Part shown: in pieces, positions 18,237 through 29,302 of the stretch | Position numbering within the stretch: position 1 is the first letter of the stretch | Layout: each line of letters begins with the position of its first letter | Origin: Pseudoalteromonas phenolica | GTDB taxonomy: Bacteria > Pseudomonadota > Gammaproteobacteria > Enterobacterales > Alteromonadaceae | Direction of reading: 5' to 3' | Length of the DNA: 64,000 nt | Assembly: GCF_005886345.1 (NCBI RefSeq) | Contig: NZ_PNEC01000001.1 | Coordinates: 1 to 64,000 of the forward strand | The notes under the pieces: generated by a model | Told to the model about the DNA's origin: nothing | What the model saw: the letters and a program-made list of their open reading frames with translations, nothing else | The model's database searches: none | Program-made: the position numbers and the translations under genes

Positions 18237-18359
18237 ATACCCTTCCTACTTAAAGCTGCAGCGGTGTTGACTGCTCTCGCCCCCCGATTACATAGAAAAT
18301 CTATGCTCATGGGCTTTCTCTCGATTGCGCCTACCTGCAACTAATTGTAGTTTGAGTAT
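18237..18359. repeat. Palindromic intergenic element between hscB and hscA
   Basis: An imperfect palindrome of about 123 bp is centred on CATAGA-AAA-TCTATG (18291-18305). Its outer arms pair loosely: ATACCCTTCCTACTT with GCTGCAG on the left against CTGCAA, TTGTAG and AGTAT on the right. From memory it resembles dispersed extragenic repeats common in Pseudoalteromonas, Shewanella and Vibrio. It has no ORF and sits inside the isc operon. Copy number could not be tested here. Confidence 0.65.
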
Positions 18360-18373
18360 TAAACCAATTTGGT

Positions 18374-18898
18374 TTAGTCGAATAAACTGTCTTCTATGCG
18401 TGCTAATTCATCACGCAATTTGTATACAAATTTTAGCTTTCGAATGTTATCAGCTGCAGCGTCTAACTGTGCATCGTCATCACTGCTTAATTGTGATGAG
18501 AGTTGTGCTGAATATTGTTTATCAAGTAGCTTAATTTCTTGTTCAAAATCCTCGATAGCTGCTTCAGGATCGTTACTCTGCGGAAGATCTTCTAGCGCTT
18601 CTCGCAGTTCCATTTGCTGCATTAAAAACATCGGATCTTGTAAAGTCTGCTGCTCAGCGCGAATGTCTTTGCCTTTTTCGCTCAACATATACTCAGCGCG
18701 TTTCACTGGGTGTTTTAACACCGCTAATGCATCGTTGATCTCTGCAGCTTTTTGTACAGCCAGCAGTTTTTCGCGTTCACTTTTACCAGCATATCGGTCT
18801 GGGTGAACAATACGTTGTAACTCTAAATAGCGGGTATTAATGGCATTTAGATCAACATCATATGAAACGGGAATATCAAACAATTCAAAGTAATGCAT
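18374..18898 (-). CDS. hscB: Fe-S assembly co-chaperone HscB
   Basis: 174-residue J-protein that delivers IscU to HscA and stimulates its ATPase. The N-terminal J domain has the HPD motif (HPDRYAGK), and a C-terminal three-helix bundle contacts IscU. Length matches E. coli HscB (171). A strong inverted repeat lies between it and iscA. Confidence 0.96.
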   Translation of the reverse strand: MHYFELFDIPVSYDVDLNAINTRYLELQRIVHPDRYAGKSEREKLLAVQKAAEINDALAVLKHPVKRAEYMLSEKGKDIRAEQQTLQDPMFLMQQMELREALEDLPQSNDPEAAIEDFEQEIKLLDKQYSAQLSSQLSSDDDAQLDAAADNIRKLKFVYKLRDELARIEDSLFD

Positions 18899-18950
18899 TA
18901 AGTTAACTCATTCAAAAGCGCTAAAATTATTATGCTAAATGATATTATAC

Positions 18951-18980
18951 AACAAAGCCCTACCAAGGCAGGGCTTTGTT
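18951..18980 (-). terminator. Hairpin between iscA and hscB
   Basis: A perfect 11-bp inverted repeat AACAAAGCCCT / AGGGCTTTGTT with an 8-base loop lies between iscA and hscB. The following leftward sequence (GTATAATATC) is only moderately T-rich, so partial termination or an RNA-stability hairpin is more likely than full termination. Confidence 0.65.
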
Positions 18981-18997
18981 AACAACAGCAAGGTCAG

Positions 18998-19321
18998 TTA
19001 CACTGTAAAACTTTCGCCGCAGCCACATTCGTCTTTTTGATTCGGGTTAGTAAATTTAAACCCTTCGTTTAGACCTTCTTTCGTGTAATCAAGCTCTGTA
19101 CCGTCAAGGTAAACCATGCTTTTCGCATCAATGATGACTTTAACACCATTATGCTCATACACTTCATCACCTTCGTCTAACTCGTCTACGAACTCTAATA
19201 CGTAAGCTAAGCCTGAGCAGCCTGTTGTTTTAATACCTAAACGAAGACCGATGCCTTTGCCACGATTAGCTAAGAATGTCTGAACGCGATTAGCCGCCGC
19301 GTCAGTTAATGTTACTGCCAT
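18998..19321 (-). CDS. iscA: Fe-S carrier protein IscA
   Basis: 107-residue A-type carrier with the three conserved cysteines: one in TTGCSGLAY and two in the C-terminal CGCGESF. It accepts or delivers clusters after IscU. The C-terminus continues four residues beyond the CGCG motif. It is 11 bases downstream of iscU. Confidence 0.96.
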   Translation of the reverse strand: MAVTLTDAAANRVQTFLANRGKGIGLRLGIKTTGCSGLAYVLEFVDELDEGDEVYEHNGVKVIIDAKSMVYLDGTELDYTKEGLNEGFKFTNPNQKDECGCGESFTV

Positions 19322-19332
19322 GCCGCTCTCTC

Positions 19333-19716
19333 TTATTTAGCTTGTTTGCTTTTGTAATCTGCAATTGCAGCTTGAATCGCATCTTCAGCTAGAATTGAGC
19401 AGTGAATTTTTACCGGTGGTAATTCTAGCTCAGCAGAAATATCTGTATTTTTGATTTCAGAAGCTTCGTCTAGTGTTTTGCCTTTCACCCACTCTGTTAC
19501 CAGTGAAGATGATGCAATCGCACTACCACAACCATAAGTTTTGAACTTAGCATCTTCAATAACGCCTTGCTCAGACACTTTGATCTGCAGCTTCATAACG
19601 TCACCACATGCAGGTGCACCCACCATGCCTGTTGCAACGCTTGGATCGTTTTTATCTAGAGCACCTACGTTTCTTGGGTTCTCTACGTGATCAATTACTT
19701 TATCACTGTACGCCAT
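19333..19716 (-). CDS. iscU: Fe-S cluster scaffold IscU
   Basis: 127-residue scaffold on which IscS and ferredoxin build clusters. Ligand cysteines are in [22 protein letters not shown] and [10 protein letters not shown]; the HscA recognition LPPVK is present just before the last. The start at MAYSDKVID (19716) matches the family and has AGGAAAG upstream; a longer in-frame extension lacks support. Confidence 0.97.
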   Translation of the reverse strand: MAYSDKVIDHVENPRNVGALDKNDPSVATGMVGAPACGDVMKLQIKVSEQGVIEDAKFKTYGCGSAIASSSLVTEWVKGKTLDEASEIKNTDISAELELPPVKIHCSILAEDAIQAAIADYKSKQAK

Positions 19717-19759
19717 AATTCTTTCCTCGCTACCCGCTATAAACTTGCTACACGTTAAA

Positions 19760-20974
19760 TTAGTGGTGAGTCCACTCAACGCTATCTAAATCAATACCTT
19801 CTTGGTGCATCTCCCAAAGTGGAGACATTTCACGAAGACGGCCAATTGAGTTTTTAAGTAACTCAACAGTGTAATCAATCTCTTCTTCAGTCGTGAATCG
19901 ACCGATGCTGAAACGAATTGAGCTGTGTGCTAGCTCGTCATTACGACCTAGCGCACGTAATACATACGATGGCTCAAGACTTGCTGAAGTACATGCAGAA
20001 CCAGAAGATACCGCGATGTCTTTTACAGCCATTAGTAATGACTCACCTTCAACAAAGTTGAAGCTGATGTTTGAAATGCCTGGTACTGATTGCTCAATCG
20101 CACCGTTGAAATACACTTCATCCATGCTCATCAAGCCATCAATTAAACGCTTACGAAGCGTGCTGATGTGCGCATGGTCTTTTTCGAAATCTTGCTTAGC
20201 AACACGGAAAGCAGTACCCATACCAACAATTTGGTGAGTCGCTAACGTACCAGAGCGCATACCACGCTCATGACCACCACCGTGCATTTGTGCTTCTAGA
20301 CGAGCACGTGGTTTACGACGAACATAAAGTGCACCAATGCCTTTAGGACCATAGATTTTATGCGCAGAGAAAGACATGAAATCAACTTTTAGTTCTTGTA
20401 AGTCGATTTTTACTTTACCTGCACTTTGTGCTGCATCTACGTGGAACATGATCTTGCGCTCACGACACATCTCACCGATGGTCGTAATATCTTGAATAAC
20501 ACCTAGCTCATTGTTCACGTGCATCACGCTCACAAGCACTGTGTCATCACGCATTGCTGCTTCTAACTTTTTAAGGTCAAGTAAACCGTTTTCTTCAACT
20601 TCTAAGTAAGTTGCTTCAAAACCTTGACGCTCTAGCTCACGGAATGTATCTAAAACGGCTTTGTGCTCAGTTTTAACCGTGATGATGTGCTTGCCTTTCT
20701 TCTTGTTGAAGTTAGCTGCGCCTTTGATTGCTAGGTTATTTGATTCTGTCGCGCCTGAAGTGAAAACAATTTCACGCGGATCTGCATTAATTAAATCAGC
20801 GATATCGTTACGCGCTTGGTCCACTAGCTCTTCGGCCTGCCAACCAAAACGGTGTGAACGTGATGCTGGGTTACCAAAATTGCCATCCATAGTCAGACAT
20901 TGCATCATTTCATCTGCAACGCGCTGATCAACCGGAGTGGTTGCTGCATAATCTAGGTATATCGGTAATTTCAT
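19760..20974 (-). CDS. iscS: Cysteine desulfurase IscS
   Basis: 404-residue PLP enzyme that takes sulfur from cysteine for Fe-S clusters and for tRNA thiolation, including ThiI, encoded in this window. The PLP lysine lies in [12 protein letters not shown], the active cysteine in [17 protein letters not shown], and the C-terminal ends SVEWTHH as in E. coli. Length equals the E. coli protein. Confidence 0.98.
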   Translation of the reverse strand: MKLPIYLDYAATTPVDQRVADEMMQCLTMDGNFGNPASRSHRFGWQAEELVDQARNDIADLINADPREIVFTSGATESNNLAIKGAANFNKKKGKHIITVKTEHKAVLDTFRELERQGFEATYLEVEENGLLDLKKLEAAMRDDTVLVSVMHVNNELGVIQDITTIGEMCRERKIMFHVDAAQSAGKVKIDLQELKVDFMSFSAHKIYGPKGIGALYVRRKPRARLEAQMHGGGHERGMRSGTLATHQIVGMGTAFRVAKQDFEKDHAHISTLRKRLIDGLMSMDEVYFNGAIEQSVPGISNISFNFVEGESLLMAVKDIAVSSGSACTSASLEPSYVLRALGRNDELAHSSIRFSIGRFTTEEEIDYTVELLKNSIGRLREMSPLWEMHQEGIDLDSVEWTHH

Positions 20975-20997
20975 TGGTTTCTCCGCTTGACGCCAAC

Positions 20998-21489
20998 TTA
21001 AAGTTGACAGCTCACTTGAATGTTATCTAGTTGCTTTATGGCAGTTTTAACAGCGCTATCTTGACGAGAAGCAACTGACTGCACATCAGATTTGGCGACT
21101 AACTCAGCTAGGGAAATATTATTTAAAAACTCAGCAATACGCTCACTTAGATCAGACCATAGTGTGTGAGTTAAACAACGCATGCCGTTCTGACAACCGC
21201 CGCCTTCACCGTGACAACGGGTTGCATCAACTGACTCGTCGACTGCATTAATCACATCACCTACAGAGATAGTTTGCGAATCTCGGCCAAGTAAATAGCC
21301 GCCGCCCGGTCCACGCACAGAGCTCACTAAGCCATGTTTACGTAAACGAGCAAATAATTGTTCTAGGTAAGATAATGATATTTCTTGTCTTTCAGAAATA
21401 TCAGCTAAAGGAACTGGGCCAACATCGGCGTGCAAAGCAACATCGAGCATCGCTGTGACTGCGTATCTGCCTTTAGATGTTAGTTTCAT
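20998..21489 (-). CDS. iscR: Fe-S sensing regulator IscR
   Basis: 163-residue Rrf2-family winged-helix repressor that carries a [2Fe-2S] cluster. The DNA-binding part includes [19 protein letters not shown] and [13 protein letters not shown]. Ligand cysteines are in the [14 protein letters not shown] segment. It is the first gene of the isc operon and its leader contains three IscR-type boxes, so autoregulation is expected. Confidence 0.97.
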   Translation of the reverse strand: MKLTSKGRYAVTAMLDVALHADVGPVPLADISERQEISLSYLEQLFARLRKHGLVSSVRGPGGGYLLGRDSQTISVGDVINAVDESVDATRCHGEGGGCQNGMRCLTHTLWSDLSERIAEFLNNISLAELVAKSDVQSVASRQDSAVKTAIKQLDNIQVSCQL

Positions 21490-21528
21490 TGTTGCCCCCT
21501 CAGCGTTTTATCAGGTGGTGAATTTTAA

Positions 21529-21553
21529 TTACCTGACTAGGATAGTCAAGTAT
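21529..21553 (-). promoter_or_regulatory. IscR box 1 with overlapping promoter
   Basis: A 25-bp site with arms ACCTGACT and AGTCAAGTAT fits the type-1 IscR consensus (ATASYYGACT...AGTCRRSTAT). On the minus strand TTGACT (544-549) and TAAAAT (522-527), 16 bases apart, form a promoter overlapping the box, nearest to iscR. Confidence 0.8.
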
Positions 21554-21588
21554 TACTCACTACACTTACCACTAAAGTAACAAGTGCA

Positions 21589-21613
21589 ATACCCGAGTAA
21601 TTTACTCAAGTAT
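21589..21613 (-). promoter_or_regulatory. IscR box 2 (variant)
   Basis: A 25-bp palindromic site reads ATACCCGAGT and ACTCAAGTAT, one base per half-site off the GACT/AGTC core of the other two boxes. It lies over the inferred start point of the distal promoter. Confidence 0.65.
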
Positions 21614-21625
21614 TGCTCATTGTAA

Positions 21626-21650
21626 TTACCCGACTAAATTAGTCAAGTAT
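21626..21650 (-). promoter_or_regulatory. IscR box 3 with overlapping promoter
   Basis: A 25-bp type-1 box with arms ACCCGACT and AGTCAAGTAT. On the minus strand TTGACT (641-646) and TACAAT (619-624), 16 bases apart, form the distal iscR promoter, with the -35 inside the box. Confidence 0.8.
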
Positions 21651-21671
21651 TAAACAAAAAATAATCAGGGG

Positions 21672-22400
21672 TTATTTATTGCCTGTAGACTTGTTAATTG
21701 AAGTCAAAATACCGCGTAAAATATTAAGCTCTTGATCTTCTGGACGGGCGCGATTGAACAGACGTTTAAGCTTGGTCATTACCATGCCCGGATGCTGCTT
21801 GATGATGAAACCGGTTTCTTTCAATGTGCTTTCTAAATGCTCGTAGAACAGCTCCATTTGCTGAGAGCTTGGGTAAACTGTGTCGTCTTCTTCTACTGGC
21901 TTGTCTTGCTTGTCTAAAAACGCCATACGCGTTTCGTAGGTAAGGGTTTGGACAGCCATCGCAAGGTTTAATGAACTATATTCAGGATTTGCAGGAATAC
22001 ATACGTGGTAGTTACAAAGTTGCAGTTCTTCATTAGTCAAGCCACTGTTTTCACGACCGAAAACTAAAGCTACAGGGCCGCTTTCAGATCCATCAACCAA
22101 TTTTTGAGCACACTCTCTTGGCTCTACCATTGGCCAAGATAAGGTACGTGAACGCGCACTTGTACCAATGGTTAGTGAACAGTCAGCAATGGCTTCTTCT
22201 AACTTGCTCACCGTCACGCTATTACCTAGTACATCAGTTGCGCCAGCTGCGAGCGCACTGGCATGGCTATCCACCTCACAAGCCGGGTCAACTAAATATA
22301 GTTTTGATAACCCCATGGTTTTCATTGCACGTGCAACTGAACCAATATTGCCAGAATGAGAGGTGTTAACTAACACAATACGAATATCTTCTAATGCCAT
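21672..22400 (-). CDS. trmJ: tRNA (cytidine/uridine-2'-O-)-methyltransferase TrmJ
   Basis: 242-residue SPOUT methyltransferase that 2'-O-methylates position 32 of several tRNAs. The knot motifs are visible: [34 protein letters not shown] and [17 protein letters not shown]. Its place directly upstream of iscR is conserved with E. coli. The 3' end lies 182 bp before iscR and no terminator is seen between, so readthrough into isc is possible. Confidence 0.96.
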   Translation of the reverse strand: MALEDIRIVLVNTSHSGNIGSVARAMKTMGLSKLYLVDPACEVDSHASALAAGATDVLGNSVTVSKLEEAIADCSLTIGTSARSRTLSWPMVEPRECAQKLVDGSESGPVALVFGRENSGLTNEELQLCNYHVCIPANPEYSSLNLAMAVQTLTYETRMAFLDKQDKPVEEDDTVYPSSQQMELFYEHLESTLKETGFIIKQHPGMVMTKLKRLFNRARPEDQELNILRGILTSINKSTGNK

Positions 22401-22644
22401 TTCACTATGCCTTTACGACGAAAATTGATAATTGGCTAAGTTTACCACAGCCTTTTTCTGCCACTCAAAATCTTCGTTTATATTTTTTAATAGCAATTTC
22501 AACGCGGTCAAAAAAACAACAATTTTATTTTGTTTTTTGGGTTTACTTTAAGGTAAAAATCGCTAGAATACGCCGTCCTGTGCTTACTGCATTGTCAGTG
22601 GGCAACGAATTTATACTGTTCTTTTACAACCCAAAGGTAATGCT

Positions 22645-23448
22645 ATGCATCCAATGTTAAACATTGCGGTACGCGCTGCGCGTAATGCAGCTAAAGTGAT
22701 CTTACGTGCAAGTGAAGATTTATCACGTGTTGAAGCCCAACAAAAAGGCAGCAACGATATTGTTACTAACGTAGATAAAGAAGCGGAAGCTATTATCCGT
22801 GAAACGATTTTAAAAGCGTATCCAGAGCACTCAATCGTGGGTGAAGAACTAGGTGTTACCGAGGGTAAAGATGCTGACTATCAGTGGATCATCGATCCAT
22901 TAGACGGCACAACAAACTTCATCAAAGGCATTCCTCATTATGCCATCTCAATCGCACTTAAAGTAAAAGGTCGTTTAGACCAAGCGGTTATCTACGACCC
23001 TGTACGTAGTGAGCTATTCACAGCTTCTCGTGGCCAAGGCGCACAGCTAAACAGCACGCGTCTTCGTGTTGCTAAAAACAACGAAATCGCAGGTACTGTG
23101 CTAGCTACTGGTTTCCCATTCAAGCAAAAACACCACATTGATGCATATACTGACGCATTCAAAGCATTATTTGTTCACACAGCTGATATTCGTCGTGCAG
23201 GTTCTGCGGCATTAGATATGGCTTATGTTGCAGCAGGTCGTATTGATGGTTTCTTCGAAATCGGTCTTAAGCCATGGGATACAGCAGCTGGTGAATTATT
23301 AGTTAAAGAAGCTGGCGGCATGATCACTGATTTTGCAGGCGGTACTAACTACACGAAAAGCGGTAACATCGTGTGTGGTTCACCTAAGCTTTGCCAACAG
23401 ATCGTAAAAGAAATTCGTCCTACATTAACTGAGTCATTACTTAAGTAA
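22645..23448 (+). CDS. suhB: Inositol-1-monophosphatase SuhB
   Basis: 267-residue Mg-dependent phosphatase and rRNA-antitermination factor. Metal-site motifs are EEL in HSIVGEELG, the DPLDGTTNF signature and PWDTAAGELLVKEAGG near the C-terminus. Length equals E. coli SuhB, and divergent placement next to trmJ is conserved. A likely promoter (TTTACT, 16 bases, TAGAAT) lies about 75 bp upstream, and AAAGGTAA precedes the ATG. Confidence 0.97.
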   Translation: MHPMLNIAVRAARNAAKVILRASEDLSRVEAQQKGSNDIVTNVDKEAEAIIRETILKAYPEHSIVGEELGVTEGKDADYQWIIDPLDGTTNFIKGIPHYAISIALKVKGRLDQAVIYDPVRSELFTASRGQGAQLNSTRLRVAKNNEIAGTVLATGFPFKQKHHIDAYTDAFKALFVHTADIRRAGSAALDMAYVAAGRIDGFFEIGLKPWDTAAGELLVKEAGGMITDFAGGTNYTKSGNIVCGSPKLCQQIVKEIRPTLTESLLK

Positions 23449-23493
23449 TGGGCAGTAATACTGACACCTACTAATTAGTGGTCAGTTTGAGAC

Positions 23494-23521
23494 AAAAAAG
23501 CCGGGGTTACCCGGCTTTTTT
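23494..23521. terminator. Bidirectional terminator between suhB and thiI
   Basis: Stem GCCGGG / CCCGGC with a GTTA loop is flanked by A-run and T-run on opposite sides. It serves suhB from the left and thiI from the right. Confidence 0.93.
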
Positions 23522-23545
23522 ATTTTACTGTCTTTTAGGATTTAC

Positions 23546-25003
23546 CTAAGGGCGATAAACCTTCACATTTGTATACCCATTTTCGTGCAAGATCAGCGCT
23601 TGTAACTGGCTCATCACACCACGAGCACAATACAAGTAGTACTCTTTATCTTGAGGTAAGTCACCAAATTTAGTCGCGAGTCTGAAGAATGGAATATGCT
23701 CCACTTCAACGCCTTCTAGTTCAAGTGGGTTCGCATCTTCTTCTTCCGGTGAGCGAATATCAACTACAACTGCATTCTCAGGCAGCTCACTCACTGTTTC
23801 TGCTTCTTTAACTTCTTCTTTCGCTTCTGCTTCAATATCGCGAATGTCTTTTACTGTGGCATTTTTCACTACAGTGTCTAAAACATCAAAGTCAAACTTG
23901 GCCTCTTCTTCCAAGATCTTTGAAATTTTTGCTTTAACAGTCGGCTTTTGCGAAATCACACCACAGTATTCTGGCATAGCTTCTGCCATTTCTACCGTAC
24001 CAATTTCACGTGCGATCTTAATAATATCAGCTTTGTCGTGTTGAATAAGCGGACGCAAAATCAAGGTTTCTGTTACACGATCAATCACACTTAAATTTGC
24101 CAGTGTTTGGCTTGAAACCTGCCCTACACTTTCACCAGTAATAAGCGCCTGTGCATTAACTTTATCTGCCACCGCTGCCCCTGCTCGCATCATCATACGC
24201 TTAAGCACTACGCCCATTTGACCATTTTCGACATTTTCTAGGATCTCAGCCACCACAGGCTCAAAATCAACGGTTATAAACTTAACTTTGTGTGTCGAGC
24301 TAAATTGCTTCCATAAATAATGGCTGACTTGCTTCACGCCAATTTCGTGTGCAGCACCGCCAAGATTAAAGAATAAGAAGTGAGTACGCGCACCTTTACG
24401 CATCATTTGGTATGTTGCAACGCCAGAGTCAAAGCCACCCGAAATAAGTGAGAGCACATCCTCTTGAGTTGGTAGAGGAAAGCCACCAATACCATAGTGT
24501 GTATGGGTAACGATGTAAGCTAAATCTTTTTTGATTTCAATCTTAACCGTGACTTCTGGCTTACTTAGCTTAACCTTCGCCCCTTCTACATTTTGGTTAA
24601 GACCACCACCAACATAACGTTCAACATCGCTGGAGGTGAAGTCATGATTACCATTACGCTTCACTCGTACGCAAAAGGTTTTACCTTCAATGGTATGACT
24701 CGCAAGCTCTAATGTGCGCTGGTAAATATCATCTAAAGTTTCAAAAGGTGTTTCTTGCACTTCAATAAATTGCACTATACCTGGCACACGCTTTAGATTA
24801 TCAATAAACCAATCGCGCGTTTGTGCATCAATGATATCTGTTTCAACTGCAATATTATCCCAGTTATTTTTTACGCGAACTTTTTCATCTCGACGAATTA
24901 GAATCATCTTGATGTTTTTCTCAAGTAATTTAGTAAAGCGTTTACGAACAGATTTACTCTTGATCGCGATCTCAGGGTGCAGTTTTACGATAAATTTAAG
25001 CAT
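23546..25003 (-). CDS. thiI: tRNA 4-thiouridine synthase ThiI
   Basis: 485-residue sulfurtransferase that makes s4U8 in tRNA and, in gammaproteobacteria, passes sulfur to ThiS for thiamine thiazole. An N-terminal ferredoxin-like/THUMP region (1-165) precedes a PP-loop (SGGFDSGVATYQ). A C-terminal rhodanese domain (about 390-485) has its persulfide cysteine in YLYCARGVMS. The start MLKFIVKLHPEI matches the family; a 12-residue upstream extension is not supported. Rhodanese-bearing ThiI is the long, thiamine-competent form. Confidence 0.95.
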   Translation of the reverse strand: MLKFIVKLHPEIAIKSKSVRKRFTKLLEKNIKMILIRRDEKVRVKNNWDNIAVETDIIDAQTRDWFIDNLKRVPGIVQFIEVQETPFETLDDIYQRTLELASHTIEGKTFCVRVKRNGNHDFTSSDVERYVGGGLNQNVEGAKVKLSKPEVTVKIEIKKDLAYIVTHTHYGIGGFPLPTQEDVLSLISGGFDSGVATYQMMRKGARTHFLFFNLGGAAHEIGVKQVSHYLWKQFSSTHKVKFITVDFEPVVAEILENVENGQMGVVLKRMMMRAGAAVADKVNAQALITGESVGQVSSQTLANLSVIDRVTETLILRPLIQHDKADIIKIAREIGTVEMAEAMPEYCGVISQKPTVKAKISKILEEEAKFDFDVLDTVVKNATVKDIRDIEAEAKEEVKEAETVSELPENAVVVDIRSPEEEDANPLELEGVEVEHIPFFRLATKFGDLPQDKEYYLYCARGVMSQLQALILHENGYTNVKVYRP

Positions 25004-25101
25004 AGAAACACTCTTTAGGTGGGCGAATGCGCGCCGCATAAGTCGGGCGCGCGATTATAACAAATTTCTATGCGATGAGGAAATAAACAATATTGACGCG
25101 A

Positions 25102-25758
25102 TTAGGCAATACTTGGCAGTGCTTCATCAGCAAGCTGCTGATATTGCTTTTGCAGATCACTAATTTTTTTGAAACTCAAAGTTGTGCAGTATGGTTTAAC
25201 TAAAACCAGCACTTTAACAATACCGTTGTATATATCTTGTTGCTCTAACACCCCAGTCATACGACGCGCTTTAACATAAGGCGTCCAAAAACTGACGGTC
25301 ATTTTTAACATGTGCGCAAACTCGGACGCATCTTCGTCAGTGATTTCTATTACGCCTGCCGTACGTAAACCGATCACCACCGAGCGAACTTGGTTAAATA
25401 AGTCTGCTTGAAACGCGATATATTCTTTTTTTAGCTCACTGTCTTTCGCCAAAATATCAGTCAAATTGTCATAGAAGAAATGATAACGCCACATCAATTC
25501 AAATAGAGAATCCAAATATTGAGTTAGTTGCTCTAGTGGTTCATGACTAGTATCAAGCGGTTTAAAGTGAGTACTTAAGTGCTCTCGGTATAAGTTGAAG
25601 ATATTGCGGATAATATCTTCTTTATTTTTAAAGTGATAATACAAATTGCCAGGGCTTATTCCTAAATTTGAAGCGATGTGATTAGTCGTAATCGCTCGCT
25701 CCCCATGAAGGTTAAATAAGGCAATACTGGTACGAATAATTTTTTCCTTGGTATTCAT
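25102..25758 (-). CDS. TetR-family transcriptional regulator
   Basis: 218-residue regulator. The N-terminal TetR helix-turn-helix reads ERAITTNHIASNLGISPGNLYYHFKNKEDII, a very typical HTH and following helix. The ligand-binding half has no close named relative that I recognise. It is divergent from coaD across a 252-bp spacer in which I see no clear palindromic operator. Its target genes are unknown. Confidence 0.88.
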   Translation of the reverse strand: MNTKEKIIRTSIALFNLHGERAITTNHIASNLGISPGNLYYHFKNKEDIIRNIFNLYREHLSTHFKPLDTSHEPLEQLTQYLDSLFELMWRYHFFYDNLTDILAKDSELKKEYIAFQADLFNQVRSVVIGLRTAGVIEITDEDASEFAHMLKMTVSFWTPYVKARRMTGVLEQQDIYNGIVKVLVLVKPYCTTLSFKKISDLQKQYQQLADEALPSIA

Positions 25759-25929
25759 ATCCTGCTCTCAGACACGCTATTAATGACGGTTATAATAACT
25801 AAAATCAGCCATGATTACTTATTGGATTCTGTCATATCACATAATTTATGTGCAATTCACTATAAATAAGACCACGGATAGTATAGTTATCACAACATTG
25901 AAAATACCACTAAAACGCTGCGGTTATAA

Positions 25930-27854
<1,925 letters not shown>

Positions 27855-28448
27855 TTAAGGGCGCGACTCAGCGCCCTTAATTTTTTCGCTCAGTTTATAC
27901 CAACCTAAGAAGTCTTTTTGTATCACCAAAACTAAGACCATGATGAGATCTGAACCGTTTATTCCATAGCTGAATAAAGTCCAAAACCACCAAAAGTCAC
28001 TCTTTTTCAAGCCCTCGTATATAAGCAAAAGATCAAGCTGTAGTAAGAAAAACAACAAGGCGTTCACTCCAAGTGCAACCGTTAAATAAAAACGACACAA
28101 TTTGCCCAAATTGGTTCCTATTTTGACAAAGCTGTAAATAAACAGAATCGTAAGAATATCCAGCACCATATATGGTGTATTAGGTATGTAAACAGAGCGC
28201 TTCTCTGAAAGCCAATATATATAATCGAATGGCATTGGAATCGCGTATGAAACAAACATAACAAGTGACAAAATCAAAATTTCGTGCGCTTGCTCTTTTT
28301 TCATAGAGCTCTTACTATCTCTAGATGTTCTGACAAAGTTCACCAGAAGCACCATAAAAAAGATAAACGTAGTAGTATGGCCGTATAGAAACTGTACTAC
28401 TGGCTCGAAGTACAGTATTTCACCAAAAAGATACAAAGTTTCTATCAT
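27855..28448 (-). CDS. Membrane protein of unknown family, paralog A
   Basis: 197-residue integral membrane protein with about five hydrophobic helices (roughly 20-41, 57-78, 88-108, 117-143, 150-175). I do not recognise the family. It shares a C-terminal signature with the next two genes: LIYEG, WWxW, then GIN-x-SD-xx-MVLVL, ending QKDF. Percent identity was not computed, but LLVNFVR, CRFYL and LDIL are also shared with paralog B. It is the third and last of the tandem set, convergent with the Wzi-like gene (zero spacing). The ribosome site is weak. Confidence 0.75.
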   Translation of the reverse strand: MIETLYLFGEILYFEPVVQFLYGHTTTFIFFMVLLVNFVRTSRDSKSSMKKEQAHEILILSLVMFVSYAIPMPFDYIYWLSEKRSVYIPNTPYMVLDILTILFIYSFVKIGTNLGKLCRFYLTVALGVNALLFFLLQLDLLLIYEGLKKSDFWWFWTLFSYGINGSDLIMVLVLVIQKDFLGWYKLSEKIKGAESRP

Positions 28449-28540
28449 TTAAATCACTAATTTGAGTTTAGTATTTGTAATTGATAAGTAATATAATCAA
28501 GCTTATACAAAAATAATAAGTCTCAAGAGTATTGATACCA

Positions 28541-29101
28541 TCAAAAACATTCTCTTATCTTACGGCTCAGAAGGTAAAGTCTGAAAAAGTCCTTTTGAAG
28601 TATTAGTACTAAAACCATCATGGCGTCGGAAGAATTAATACCAATAGAAAACATATACCAAAGCCACCAATGTTCATAAGGCTTAAAGCCCTCGTATATA
28701 AGGAAAATTTCTATTTGGATTATTAAGAAGAGAGATGCGTTAAACAGCAACCCACATAATAAATAAAATTTGCATACTTGCCCCTGCTTTGAGCGCACTT
28801 TAACTACTATAGAAATAAGCAATGCAGTTAAGATATCGAGGAAAAAATAATAGCTATTTGGGTGATAATAAGAAATTAATTCTTTCAGATTTACAAAGTA
28901 ATCAATGACACTGCCAAAGAAATAAGAAAGAAACATTATGGTAGCAAGCTGCATAGGCTCTTTAAATCTTGCTTTGTCAGCACTTTGAAATTGCCAACCA
29001 GACATTCTCACAAAATTTAATAAGGTAGCCATTAAAAAGCACCAAATTATAAAATTTGATAAAAAACTAGTAAAAGCCGCCGAGGAGAAGAAGAGACCCA
29101 C
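28541..29101 (-). CDS. Membrane protein of unknown family, paralog B
   Basis: 186-residue membrane protein with about five helices. It is closely related to paralog A (shared LLNFVRMS/LLVNFVRTS, FLDIL/VLDIL, CKFYL/CRFYL, LIYEG, GIN-SSD, QKDF). The assigned start is GTG, with AGG eleven bases upstream; an overlapping ATG is in another frame. Gaps of 92 and 201 bp separate it from its neighbours and I found no further coding sequence in them. Function unknown. It is A/T-rich compared with the flanking core genes. Confidence 0.72.
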   Translation of the reverse strand: MGLFFSSAAFTSFLSNFIIWCFLMATLLNFVRMSGWQFQSADKARFKEPMQLATIMFLSYFFGSVIDYFVNLKELISYYHPNSYYFFLDILTALLISIVVKVRSKQGQVCKFYLLCGLLFNASLFLIIQIEIFLIYEGFKPYEHWWLWYMFSIGINSSDAMMVLVLILQKDFFRLYLLSRKIRECF

Positions 29102-29265
29102 AGTAGTACATAACCTGAAGCAATTAATCTTTATATAAAAGTCTTAGAGAACCACTAAGTTCTTCTAAAACAGTGTGACAAGGTAAACGCTATTACTCAG
29201 AGACACAAGCTTTGCGGCGAAATGAACCTATTTATTGAGGGTAATATCGGTTTCAGGGCTAACAA

Positions 29266-29281
29266 CAAGAGGAGCCTCTTG
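29266..29281. terminator. Small palindrome between paralogs C and B
   Basis: A 7-bp stem CAAGAGG / CCTCTTG with a 2-base loop lies 22 bp past the paralog C stop. The downstream T-tract is weak (TTGTTAG), so termination is uncertain. The remaining gap to paralog B shows no gene. Confidence 0.4.
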
Positions 29282-29302
29282 TCATATTTGCCCCATAAAT
29301 TG

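Noticed and set aside
29102..29302. A second precursor peptide in the gap between membrane paralogs B and C
   Set aside because: Only a very short frame (MTRGSSCC and stop) was found, without a ribosome site or leader motif.
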